In this document: piece by piece, positions 5,860-13,104 of the stretch
Layout of the letters: the number at the start of each line of letters is the position of its first letter
Position numbering within the stretch: position 1 is the stretch's first letter
NCBI GenBank assembly: GCA_017477855.1
Contig: JAFUUN010000070.1
Location: forward strand, 1 to 13,835
Length of the DNA stretch: 13,835 bases
Reading direction: 5' to 3'
Source of the DNA: Rickettsiales bacterium
GTDB lineage: Bacteria > Pseudomonadota > Alphaproteobacteria > Rickettsiales > Deianiraeaceae
Translations under genes and position numbers: made by a program
The notes under the pieces: generated by a model
Told to the model about the DNA's origin: nothing
The model's database searches: none
What the model saw: the letters and a program-made list of their open reading frames with translations, nothing else

Positions 5860-7212
5860 TTACTTAATCTTCAACCCAAAAATCTTAAACCTGGCAGAAT
5901 ACATCTTGACGTCCATGGTTTTGCAGAAGCGATCAACTATAACTGCGGCGAAAATGTCTCCTGTGAAGTTCACAAATGTCCTTGCCATGTCAAGAATTCT
6001 ATCCACCGCAAAAGCAATACCGAGTGCCTCAATTGGAATTCCCACCGCAATAAAGACATTGCCCAGCATAATCAATGACCCACTTGGAACAGGTGCAACA
6101 CCTAAATCACACAGCGCACACATAATAAAAAGGGTTGTATATTGCGAACTCGTCAACTCAATATTCAGCAACTGCGCCATGAAGATTGTCATCATTGCAA
6201 AATACATTGCACCACCACTTGAATTAATTGCCGCGCTGAACGGAGCTACAAAGTTTGTCTTTTCCTCACTGACACCCAACTTGTCCTTTGCAATTTGCAT
6301 ACCTGTTGGGAGCGCCGCCGAAGAGCTTGCCGTCAGGAAGGCCATAAACTGCGCCGGGAAGAGCTTCTTCCACATGTGAATTGGATTTAATTTCAGGACA
6401 AAAATGAAAACCAATGAATAAAGCACATAAACCAAGAATGCCGCGGCCATCCAGTCCACGCAGATGAGCTTGCCAAGCGCCTTCAAAAGCACGCTGTCCT
6501 GCGTTGCAATAAGCCATGTAGATATACCAAATATTCCAAGTGGCGCAAACTTCATGACGATGTGCACGGCCTCCATGCAGACATTTGCAACTGCTTTAAT
6601 GTTTTTTTCCATTGAGCCCTTCTTGTCAACTTTTGCAATAGCAAGTGAAATTAATATGCCAAAGAATATGATTTGCAGGAAGTTGCACTCCACAAACGAC
6701 ACCGCAATGTTGCTTGGCACGATGTTGAATAAGAACGATGTCACTGTCATGTTGCCATGTTGACTTTTTTTGATGAGATCATCCGATGCCGAATGTTGTT
6801 CCATCATTGTGGTGGTGTCAAAGTTGGCCTCTGCGCCCGGCTGGAAAAAGATTGCAAATGCCGCTCCGACAGCAATGCAGGCCACGGTCATGAACGCAAA
6901 ACTGATGAATGTCAGCACGGTCGTTTTTCCAGTGGACGACTGTTTGCAAAGTGAAATAACCGATGACATGACGCATGTAAAAATCAGTGGTAATGCAATC
7001 ATTTTGATGAGTTTAATAAACATTGTTCCCAATGCTTGAAAGCTATTGGCATCAAGTTTGATTATAGCAAAAAAAGCTGGATAAAACCTTAACAATACAC
7101 CCAAACCAGCGCCCACAATTATACTAATAACAATCTGCGTGCTGAGATTTAACGACAAAAACTTACCTATGAAGATACCGGTCTTCTTCTTACTTTTTTT
7201 CAAGAACATCAT
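5860..7212 (-). CDS. Sodium/proton-dependent dicarboxylate/amino-acid symporter (DAACS family)
   Basis: This 450-residue, full-length member of the glutamate/aspartate/C4-dicarboxylate symporter family (GltP/DctA-like) sits in the inner membrane with many hydrophobic segments. It carries the family signatures in order: the serine-rich hairpin ASSSAALP (about 295-302), a tip-region motif NSSGGAMYFAM (330-340), the second hairpin GVAPVPSGSLIMLG (371-384), and the substrate site DRILDMARTFVNFTGD (404-419). The Arg at 411 occupies the position that binds the side-chain carboxylate of glutamate or aspartate in GltPh and the EAATs, which suggests an acidic substrate. The usual NMDGT sodium motif reads NSSGG here, a notable departure. 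It follows nusG by 39 bases and may be cotranscribed or use the TTGACA pair just upstream. The two adjacent ATGs leave the start ambiguous by one codon. Confidence 0.93.
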   Translation of the reverse strand: MMFLKKSKKKTGIFIGKFLSLNLSTQIVISIIVGAGLGVLLRFYPAFFAIIKLDANSFQALGTMFIKLIKMIALPLIFTCVMSSVISLCKQSSTGKTTVLTFISFAFMTVACIAVGAAFAIFFQPGAEANFDTTTMMEQHSASDDLIKKSQHGNMTVTSFLFNIVPSNIAVSFVECNFLQIIFFGILISLAIAKVDKKGSMEKNIKAVANVCMEAVHIVMKFAPLGIFGISTWLIATQDSVLLKALGKLICVDWMAAAFLVYVLYSLVFIFVLKLNPIHMWKKLFPAQFMAFLTASSSAALPTGMQIAKDKLGVSEEKTNFVAPFSAAINSSGGAMYFAMMTIFMAQLLNIELTSSQYTTLFIMCALCDLGVAPVPSGSLIMLGNVFIAVGIPIEALGIAFAVDRILDMARTFVNFTGDIFAAVIVDRFCKTMDVKMYSARFKIFGLKIK

Positions 7213-7219
7213 GATTGGA

Positions 7220-7248
7220 CTTCTAAACTGTCAAAATTTAATTGTCAA
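7220..7248 (-). promoter_or_regulatory. Possible promoter between nusG and the symporter gene
   Basis: On the minus strand TTGACA (7248-7243) is followed after 17 bases by TAGAAG (7225-7220), a fair -35 with a weak -10. A second TTGACA lies 14 bases downstream of the first. The sequence TTGACAATTAAA is shared with the site upstream of rpmH. It could give the symporter its own transcript within the operon. Confidence 0.35.
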
Positions 7249-7251
7249 AGA

Positions 7252-7839
7252 TTACTCTTCACTGATAACAGAAACCTGATCAAAGTTGACATCAATCTTC
7301 GTATCACAGCCGAAAATAGTGACATTCACCACCAGTTTGTTCTCATCCTTGTCTATTGACACGATGTTGCCTTCCATGCTTGCAAACGAACCAGCGTTGA
7401 TTTTTACTCTCTGGCCAATAGCAAATACAAAGTCTTTGGCTTTCTCCGACAGACCGTTGACGCTGTCCATCATTTTCTGATATTCCGCATCCGTAATTGC
7501 ATTTGGTAGCATTGAGCCAAAGCCGTTCATCTGGAAAAATCTCCGCAAGAACAGAATAATATCATCTGTCATTCTGACTTTCAAAAATAAATACCCTGGA
7601 TATGCTGTCACAACTTTTTCTGTCTGCTTACCATCAATGTACTTTATGATTGTCCTCTTGGGCACATTGAAGTCAGTAAAGTAATATTTTGGGGCAAGTC
7701 CATCCTTTTTAAGTGTTAAGAATGAGTTTTTCAATGCTGAAAGCATTTGTTCTTCACGCCCTGATTGCACGCGGAAGATATACCACTTATCCTTTACTTC
7801 TGTGTTGACTTCACTTTGAGTATTCTTTTCTGTTACCAT
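7252..7839 (-). CDS. nusG: Transcription termination/antitermination factor NusG
   Basis: NusG binds RNA polymerase, reduces pausing, and links it to Rho or the ribosome. The product is 195 residues from the ATG at 7839; a TTG two codons upstream is less likely. The N-terminal NGN domain starts DKWYIFRVQSGREEQML and includes AYPGYLFLKVRMTDD. The C-terminal KOW domain is FAIGQRVKINAGSFASMEGN, followed by FGCDTKIDVNFDQVSVI. The length is normal for the family. It lies 13 bases after secE, the classic order. It is followed not by rplK-rplA-rplJ-rplL-rpoBC but by a transporter, so the normal downstream locus has been separated. Confidence 0.95.
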   Translation of the reverse strand: MVTEKNTQSEVNTEVKDKWYIFRVQSGREEQMLSALKNSFLTLKKDGLAPKYYFTDFNVPKRTIIKYIDGKQTEKVVTAYPGYLFLKVRMTDDIILFLRRFFQMNGFGSMLPNAITDAEYQKMMDSVNGLSEKAKDFVFAIGQRVKINAGSFASMEGNIVSIDKDENKLVVNVTIFGCDTKIDVNFDQVSVISEE

Positions 7840-7852
7840 AAACAATCAACCA

Positions 7853-8038
7853 TTACCAAAATATAATCTTCATTATTATTGACGAAGCAATCATGTCTAC
7901 TATTGAGAAGAAGGAAGCGGCAATAACAGTAATCACCAACACAGTAATCATCAACTGCGTGAGCTCCTTTCCTTTTAGCCAAGAAATCTTTGAAAATTCC
8001 AACTTGACCTTTGATAAGTAGTCCAAGAATGCCTTCAT
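7853..8038 (-). CDS. secE: Preprotein translocase subunit SecE
   Basis: SecE is the single-pass clamp subunit of the SecYEG channel in the inner membrane. The 61-residue product begins MKAFLDYLSKVKLEFSKISW, showing the amphipathic helix and the conserved (K)I-x-W of the family. One hydrophobic span follows at about residues 29-52 (LMITVLVITVIAASFFSIVD). This is the compact one-helix form common in most bacteria. The ATG at 8038, four bases after the rpmH stop, is preferred. An upstream in-frame ATG at 8056 would overlap rpmH. The Pro usually found after the Trp is replaced by Leu. Confidence 0.9.
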   Translation of the reverse strand: MKAFLDYLSKVKLEFSKISWLKGKELTQLMITVLVITVIAASFFSIVDMIASSIIMKIIFW

Positions 8039-8042
8039 AATA

Positions 8043-8189
8043 CTATTTACTATCACTCACTGTCAAACTTTTGCGACCTTTAAATCTGCGACTGCGGAGC
8101 ACTTTTCTGCCGCCATCTGTCTTCATTCTCTCGCGAAAACCATGCGTGCGCGCTCTTTTCAGCTTACTTGGTTGATATGTCATCTTCAT
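8043..8189 (-). CDS. rpmH: 50S ribosomal protein L34
   Basis: L34 is a small, very basic protein buried in the large ribosomal subunit. The 48-residue product begins MKMTYQPSKLKRARTHGFRE and continues through RMKTDGGRKVLRSRRFKGRK, an almost perfect match to the family pattern TYQPSKL...R..HGFR.RM.T..GR.VL..RR.KGR. The tail adds SLTVSDSK, slightly longer than usual. The start at 8189 gives the normal spacing before TYQPS. It heads the block rpmH-secE-nusG, four bases from secE, instead of preceding rnpA as in most bacteria. A short rnpA lies 3.4 kb away on the other strand, so the rpmH-rnpA pair has been split. Confidence 0.96.
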   Translation of the reverse strand: MKMTYQPSKLKRARTHGFRERMKTDGGRKVLRSRRFKGRKSLTVSDSK

Positions 8190-8216
8190 AACCCTGTGGG
8201 TGGAAGAGGAATTTTA

Positions 8217-8231
8217 ATTGTCAAGGTGGGG
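8217..8231 (+). repeat. Left arm of a 15-bp perfect inverted repeat bounding the ImmA cassette
   Basis: ATTGTCAAGGTGGGG here is the exact reverse complement of CCCCACCTTGACAAT at 9273-9287. The arms lie 1,071 bp apart edge to edge and enclose only the metallopeptidase and small membrane protein genes. On the minus strand the arm reads CCCCACCTTGACAAT 27 bases before the rpmH start, so it may also supply a -35 element (TTGACA) for rpmH. Confidence 0.7.
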
Positions 8232-8322
8232 TGATGGTGAAAAAAATGGAATTTTGTGTTATTTTCTTGACTTTTAAGTTAATTCAAAAGTAAAATATAG
8301 AAAAATCTGTCTTCCTTTTTGG

Positions 8323-8351
8323 TTGACAGAACTGTATTAATGTATTAAAAT
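8323..8351 (+). promoter_or_regulatory. Consensus promoter of the ImmA-type gene, near-leaderless
   Basis: A perfect -35 TTGACA (8323-8328), a 17-base spacer and a -10 TAAAAT (8346-8351) place the transcript start at about 8358, only some three bases before the ATG at 8361. The mRNA would be essentially leaderless, matching the absence of a Shine-Dalgarno sequence. A second candidate, TTGACT (8267-8272) with TAAAAT (8291-8296) and an 18-base spacer, could give a longer leader. Confidence 0.65.
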
Positions 8352-8360
8352 TGTTCGCAT

Positions 8361-8867
8361 ATGTTCTTTGATGCAGTTGAAAATACATTCAAGATCTTGG
8401 AAGCCAAAGGAATAACAAGGGAGTTTTTGTATGGAAATGCAGAACAGAAAGATGGGTTTAATATTCCATTAGAAGAAGTTTGTCAGAAGTTGGGAATTAA
8501 AGTAGATTATGTAGCAAATCTAAAAGATGAAAAATATGGCTTTTTGATTTCAGGAACATCAAATGCAAAGAAAAAAATAATAAAAATCAATAGTAGTGAA
8601 AATGAAAAACGGCAATTGTTCACGTTAGGACATGAATTGTATCATGTGTTAAACAATCAATCTATGAACAGAAGCGAAGATATGATTTGCAATGAAGATA
8701 AAAAAGCAAATTCGTTTTCAGCAGAATTATTGATGCCGCATGATTATTTATTAAAGATATACATACAGAAAAACGGAGACATTAACGAAATAGCAAAATA
8801 TTTTAAGGTTTCAACACAGGCGCTTGGCTTCAAATTGCTCAATGATGGAATTATAGTTTCTATATGA
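8361..8867 (+). CDS. ImmA/IrrE-family metallopeptidase, stand-alone
   Basis: This 168-residue protein carries the zinc-protease motif HELYH (residues 91-95) in the context FTLGHELYHVLNN. Downstream, EDKKANSFSAELLMP (about 112-126) is the conserved third-ligand helix of the ImmA/IrrE (DUF955) family. The C-terminal stretch EIAKYFKVSTQALGFKLLND is the family's usual closing helix-turn-helix-like segment. Known members cleave phage or ICE repressors (ImmA) or regulate DNA-damage responses (IrrE), and some are parts of toxin-antitoxin pairs. There is no N-terminal HTH domain and no repressor gene beside it. The only partner is the small membrane protein whose ATG overlaps its stop as ATGA, implying translational coupling. 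It lies between inverted repeats, suggesting an acquired unit. Confidence 0.88.
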   Translation: MFFDAVENTFKILEAKGITREFLYGNAEQKDGFNIPLEEVCQKLGIKVDYVANLKDEKYGFLISGTSNAKKKIIKINSSENEKRQLFTLGHELYHVLNNQSMNRSEDMICNEDKKANSFSAELLMPHDYLLKIYIQKNGDINEIAKYFKVSTQALGFKLLNDGIIVSI

Positions 8868-9262
8868 CACCAAGAAAAAAACAGATACCAACACCAACTA
8901 CAATAAACGAACAAAATAACAGTAATGCAACATTGCCAGCACCAACAACAGTAATGGAAACCGTCAAGCATGTTTTGACAGAAAATGAAAAAAGAGAAAT
9001 TATAGATAGATTAGTTGATTTGTTGGCAAGAAAAGCATTATGGTTAATGTTCGGTTCTATTTTAGTAACTGTTACGGCGATATCCGCATTATTTGGTGGC
9101 TTTATTTCTCGCGAAAGAGAAATTAACGATTTACGCTCAAAAAATGCAGCATTAGAGACAAATATAAAAATCTGTGAAGACAAACTGAAATATCAAAGCA
9201 GTCGTAGTAACGCGGTATTAACTAAGAAAGCAGATCTCTTAAGGAAAATATTAAGTAATTGA
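8864..9262 (+). CDS. Small single-pass membrane protein coupled to the ImmA-type peptidase
   Basis: This 132-residue protein of unknown family has three parts. A Pro/Thr/Asn-rich N-terminus (1-30) leads to a charged helix (about 38-57, LTENEKREIIDRLVDLLARK). One membrane span follows (about 58-81, including LMFGSILVTVTAISALFGGF). A C-terminal tail from ISREREINDLRSKNAALETN onwards has the heptad look of a coiled coil. There is no signal peptide, and the positive charges allow either topology. Its start overlaps the peptidase stop by four bases, so the two are almost certainly coexpressed. It could be the substrate, anchor or partner of the peptidase, analogous to membrane-bound factors controlled by proteolysis, but this is inferred only from position. 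Confidence 0.75.
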   Translation: MTPRKKQIPTPTTINEQNNSNATLPAPTTVMETVKHVLTENEKREIIDRLVDLLARKALWLMFGSILVTVTAISALFGGFISREREINDLRSKNAALETNIKICEDKLKYQSSRSNAVLTKKADLLRKILSN

Positions 9263-9272
9263 TCTTATAGTT

Positions 9273-9287
9273 CCCCACCTTGACAAT
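9273..9287 (-). repeat. Right arm of the 15-bp perfect inverted repeat
   Basis: CCCCACCTTGACAAT lies 36 bases before secA and pairs with 8217-8231. The resemblance continues inward to each flanking housekeeping gene: both arms are followed by AAAA, a T/C-rich patch, and ACAGGG shortly before the start codon. This could be a duplicated promoter region with TTGACA as its -35, rather than transposon ends. No good -10 is found 16-18 bases downstream. Confidence 0.7.
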
Positions 9288-9322
9288 AAAAACATCTTTT
9301 AAAAACAGGGAGTATTATTAAA

Positions 9323-12064
9323 ATGTCAGTTTTCAAGAAAATACTCACGGGCATATTGGGAGATGAAAATGCAAAGAGGATTAGAAAATACGAAGTCAAA
9401 GTTGCGGAGATAAACGCATTGGAAAACAAAATATCAAAGCTCACTGATGAGGAAATTCGTGCTAAAACGCAATACTTCAAGGATTATTTAAAGAAAGAGG
9501 TCAAAGGACTGGAAGAACAGCAAATACACAGTAGCTCCGAGGTTGACGAGCATTTTGAGAAGAAGCTTAAAGATGCACTGGATGATATTCTGGTGGAAGC
9601 ATTTGCCCTTGTGCGCGAGGCCTCAAAGAGGACATTGGGTATGCGTCATTTTGATGTTCAGCTCATTGGTGGAATGGCTCTGCATGATGGAAACATCGCA
9701 GAAATGAAAACTGGTGAAGGTAAGACCTTGGTCGCAACATTGGCCGTATATCTAAATGCGCTGGCTGGACGCGGTGTGCATGTTATAACTGTAAATGACT
9801 ATCTTGTAAAGCGTGACTGTGAATGGATGGGGCGTCTATATGGATTTTTAGGTCTGTCAGTTGGATTTGTCACAGGAGGAATGGAACCAGAGGATAGAGC
9901 GGTTGAATATGCCAAGGACATAACCTATGTCAGCAACACAGAAATAGGATTTGATTATCTCCGCGACAACATGAAGGATAGCTTGTCAGAAATGGCAGTT
10001 GTAAGTCGTGGCTTCAACTTTGCCGTGATTGATGAGGTTGACAGCATCTTGATTGATGAGAGTAGAACGCCGCTTATTATCTCCGGTCCAGCACAACATG
10101 ATCCGCAGATGTATGTAATAATAAATGAAATCATCAAACAACTTGTCCCAGAGGATTATGAAATAGATGAAAAGCGCAAAAACGTTCAGCTAACAGAGAC
10201 GGGAAATACACACATAGAACAACTGCTGAAACAAGCACAAATTCTGGGCGCAAATGATGACTTATACGGAGCAAATTCGTTTGCGTTGTTGAACTTTATA
10301 CTACAAGCTTTGCGCGCGCACACACTCTTCAAAAATGGCACAGATTACATTGTCAAGGATGGCCAAGCCATGATAATAGATGAATTCACAGGGCGTATAA
10401 TGGATGGACGGCGTTATAGTGATGGTTTGCACCAAGCAATAGAGGCCAAAGAAGGACTTGAAGTCGCACCAGAAAATCAAACTCTTGCATCAATCACATA
10501 TCAAAACTTCTTCCGTATGTATAAAAAACTCAGCGGAATGACAGGAACCGCCAGCACAGAGGCCGCAGAGTTCTATGACATATACAAACTTCCAATAGTA
10601 TCAATTCCAACAAACAAGCCGGTCATTCGCCAATCGCTGGATGATATGGTGTTCCGTAATGAGGAGGATAAGTTTGAAGCCATAATCAAAACTGTGGAAG
10701 AAGCTCATGCAAAAGGTCAACCAATATTGATTGGAACAGTCAGTATTGATAAATCTGAAAGATTGTCAGAACTTCTCAACAAAGCGGGCATAAAACACAA
10801 TTTGTTGAATGCTAAGTATCACGAACAGGAGGCCAAAATCATCGCCGAAGCAGGACGTTTAGGAGCAGTTACCATCGCCACCAACATGGCTGGTCGTGGA
10901 ACAGACATCATGCTTGGAGGAAACGTCCAGAAGGAAATAGATGCGGCAATAGAAGAGGCGCAGAAAAAAGTTGATGATAACCACGAATTGAATGATACAC
11001 TTGCAACCATCCGTTCATTGACTGGCAACAAAGATGATAATAAACCAGCAAACTCGCAGAAAATTGATGCCGTAGCCATTGCAAATGCTATACGTGAAAA
11101 GCACAAAGCAGAATATCAACAGGTTGTAGATGCAGGAGGACTATTTGTAATTGGTTCAGAGCGCCATGAAAGTCGCAGAATTGATAACCAGTTAATTGGT
11201 CGTGCTGGCCGTCAAGGAGATCCCGGCAAGACACAGTTCTTCTTGTCATTGCATGATAACCTCCTTCGCATCTTCGGAGGTGATAAATTGGAGAGCATCT
11301 TGTCTCATGTTGGTTTCAAACCGGGAGAGGCACTCAATCACCCAATGTTAAATAGCATCATCAACAAATCTCAGAAAAAAGTTGAAAGCTTTCACTATGA
11401 AGTTCGTAAAAACCTGTTGAAATATGATGACATTGTTAACGAGCAAAGGAAGATAATCTATGAACAAAGAATGGCTATTGTCAAGTCGCAGAATGTCGGT
11501 CATATCTTGGATCAAATTGTCAATGATGTGAACGAGGACATCCTATCAAATGCAACCATAAATGGGGAAATTGTGCCAGTAGAGCTCAAAAACAGGATGC
11601 AACAGGTGTATTTTGTTGAAAAAGGTGAGATGAACTTTACGCAATATAATATTGATGTGATGAATAACTTCTGCAAGTTCAAATATGCCGAGAGGTTCAA
11701 CCCAGTAGATATTTTCACACTGCAAGACATACAAAGATCAGTCATGTTGTCAACTCTGGACGAATGTTGGAGAGAACACCTCTATTACCTTGACAATATC
11801 AAAGAGGGTATCCACCTGCGTGCATATGCTCACAAAGACCCATTCAGTGAATACAAATTTGAGAGTTTCTCTCTCATGCAACAGACAATGAATAAGTTTA
11901 TCTACAAAGTTATATCAAGATTATTTACCCTCCGCATCAGAATTGAAAACGATGAAATCACAAACATACAAGATGGAAGAAACGGGGCGCCGGTGAATAC
12001 GTTGTTAGATGAAATACAAGAGAACGAACCAGTTGATGGGGAGGATAAGGAGTATGACAAGTAA
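9323..12064 (+). CDS. secA: Preprotein translocase ATPase SecA, lacking the C-terminal zinc tail
   Basis: SecA is the cytosolic ATPase that drives secretory proteins through SecYEG. The 913-residue product has all core motifs: Walker A TGEGKT (130-135), DEVDSILIDESRTPLIISGP from about 237, TGRIMDGRRYSDGLHQAIEA, SGMTGTASTEAAEF, ATNMAGRGTDIMLGGN, and GRAGRQGDPGKTQFFLSL (from about 626). The helical scaffold with KNLLKYDDIVNEQRKIIYEQ resembles alphaproteobacterial SecA. The start at 9323 has AGGGAG upstream at a suitable distance. Most alphaproteobacterial SecA proteins end in a flexible linker and a CxCxSGxxxxxCH zinc motif that binds SecB and lipids. This one ends NEPVDGEDKEYDK with no cysteines. 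Its last 11 bases overlap the following antirepressor-type gene. Loss of the tail is known in some bacteria and need not abolish function. Confidence 0.97.
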   Translation: MSVFKKILTGILGDENAKRIRKYEVKVAEINALENKISKLTDEEIRAKTQYFKDYLKKEVKGLEEQQIHSSSEVDEHFEKKLKDALDDILVEAFALVREASKRTLGMRHFDVQLIGGMALHDGNIAEMKTGEGKTLVATLAVYLNALAGRGVHVITVNDYLVKRDCEWMGRLYGFLGLSVGFVTGGMEPEDRAVEYAKDITYVSNTEIGFDYLRDNMKDSLSEMAVVSRGFNFAVIDEVDSILIDESRTPLIISGPAQHDPQMYVIINEIIKQLVPEDYEIDEKRKNVQLTETGNTHIEQLLKQAQILGANDDLYGANSFALLNFILQALRAHTLFKNGTDYIVKDGQAMIIDEFTGRIMDGRRYSDGLHQAIEAKEGLEVAPENQTLASITYQNFFRMYKKLSGMTGTASTEAAEFYDIYKLPIVSIPTNKPVIRQSLDDMVFRNEEDKFEAIIKTVEEAHAKGQPILIGTVSIDKSERLSELLNKAGIKHNLLNAKYHEQEAKIIAEAGRLGAVTIATNMAGRGTDIMLGGNVQKEIDAAIEEAQKKVDDNHELNDTLATIRSLTGNKDDNKPANSQKIDAVAIANAIREKHKAEYQQVVDAGGLFVIGSERHESRRIDNQLIGRAGRQGDPGKTQFFLSLHDNLLRIFGGDKLESILSHVGFKPGEALNHPMLNSIINKSQKKVESFHYEVRKNLLKYDDIVNEQRKIIYEQRMAIVKSQNVGHILDQIVNDVNEDILSNATINGEIVPVELKNRMQQVYFVEKGEMNFTQYNIDVMNNFCKFKYAERFNPVDIFTLQDIQRSVMLSTLDECWREHLYYLDNIKEGIHLRAYAHKDPFSEYKFESFSLMQQTMNKFIYKVISRLFTLRIRIENDEITNIQDGRNGAPVNTLLDEIQENEPVDGEDKEYDK

Positions 12065-12947
12065 GGAGTTAAAAAATATAATAGAAGGAGAATTTGCTAC
12101 AAATCTTTTTCAAAAAAAAGAGGTTAGGAAAACGTTTCATAATAATGAGTGGTGGTGGGTTTTAGAAGATGTTATATCAGTAATAACAGATACAGCAGAT
12201 GCAAGAGATTATATTAAAAAAATGAAGAGCCGTGATGATGGGTTAAAAGAAGGGTGGGGACAAATTGTCACCCCCCTTCTAATTCCAACAAAAGGTGGAA
12301 AACAAAATATAAATTGTAGTAATTTACAGGGCTTATTAAGAATAATACAATCAGTTCCAAGTGATAAAGCAGAACCATTTAAAAAGTGGTTAGCAAAAAC
12401 TGGATTTGAAAGAATACAAGAACAACAAAATCCAGATTTAATAACACAAAGAATGATGCTAACGTATCAATTACAAGGAAGAGATGAACGATGGATTAGA
12501 AATAGAATTGATGGAGCAATTACGAGGAAAGAATTGACAACAGAATGGAAAAATAGAGATGTAAAAGAAGGACAAGAGTTTGCAACACTTACAAACATTA
12601 TTTCACAAGAAACATTTGGAATATCTATCAGTCAGCATAAAGAATATAAAGGATTGAAAAAAGAAAATCTCCGGGACAATATGACAGAAATGGAGTTGAT
12701 ATTTCAACGTATGGGAGAACAAGCAACTATTGACGAAGTAAAGGCACAAAATGCACAAGGTTTTGATGCTAATAAGCAGGCAACAAGAAAAGGGGCAAGT
12801 AATGCAGGTATAGCGAGACAAGCATATGAAAAAGCAAGTGGAAGAAAAGTTGTCTCTTGTGAAAATTTTATAAAAAACATCAAACAAGCACAGTTAGATA
12901 TGCCGAAAAATGATAAAATAAAGAGAAAAGATAGTAAATACAAATAG
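12054..12947 (+). CDS. BRO-N domain protein, phage antirepressor / DinD-like
   Basis: The 297-residue product (ATG at 12054, preceded by GGGGAGGATAAGGAG) shows a BRO-N type N-terminal domain (about 15-120): EVRKTFHNNEWWWVLEDVIS, then DARDYIKKMKSRD, then LLIPTKGGKQNINCSNLQGL. The C-terminal half carries NMTEMELIFQRMGEQATIDE and a Gln/Gly/Ala-rich segment ending YEKASGRKVVSCENFI, a pattern I associate with prophage antirepressors and DinD-type damage-inducible proteins. BRO-N domains bind DNA in phages and viruses. A longer in-frame start at 12009 lies inside secA and is less likely. The gene overlaps the secA stop by 11 bases and uses codons richer in A than secA. This fits an acquired gene that became coupled to secA expression. 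No other phage genes are present. Confidence 0.83.
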   Translation: MTSKELKNIIEGEFATNLFQKKEVRKTFHNNEWWWVLEDVISVITDTADARDYIKKMKSRDDGLKEGWGQIVTPLLIPTKGGKQNINCSNLQGLLRIIQSVPSDKAEPFKKWLAKTGFERIQEQQNPDLITQRMMLTYQLQGRDERWIRNRIDGAITRKELTTEWKNRDVKEGQEFATLTNIISQETFGISISQHKEYKGLKKENLRDNMTEMELIFQRMGEQATIDEVKAQNAQGFDANKQATRKGASNAGIARQAYEKASGRKVVSCENFIKNIKQAQLDMPKNDKIKRKDSKYK

Positions 12948-12975
12948 AGCCTCATGTCTGGTTAAAACCAAGTTA

Positions 12976-13059
12976 TGTTGCGCCAGCGCGGAGCGCGTTT
13001 GGCCGACGAGGAACGAGGCGCAGCCAAACGGCGAGGGCGTGGCCTCGGGCGGCGCAACA
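12976..13059 (-). repeat. GC-rich dispersed repeat with terminal inverted repeats (copy C)
   Basis: This 84-base element begins TGTTGCGC and ends GCGCAACA. Read on the minus strand it is nearly identical to copy A at 3529-3611, including the inner arms GTTTGGC/GCCAAAC and the core CCTCGTTCCTCG. It sits between the antirepressor-type gene and pgpA. The flanks (AGTTA and CCATT) show no target duplication. Confidence 0.88.
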
Positions 13060-13104
13060 CCATTGACTTTTATTTTCTAACATCCTCTCTCCAAAGAGTT
13101 GTTT

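Noticed and set aside
5906..7039. Plus-strand frames opposite the symporter gene
   Set aside because: They are antisense shadows of a well-supported membrane transporter.
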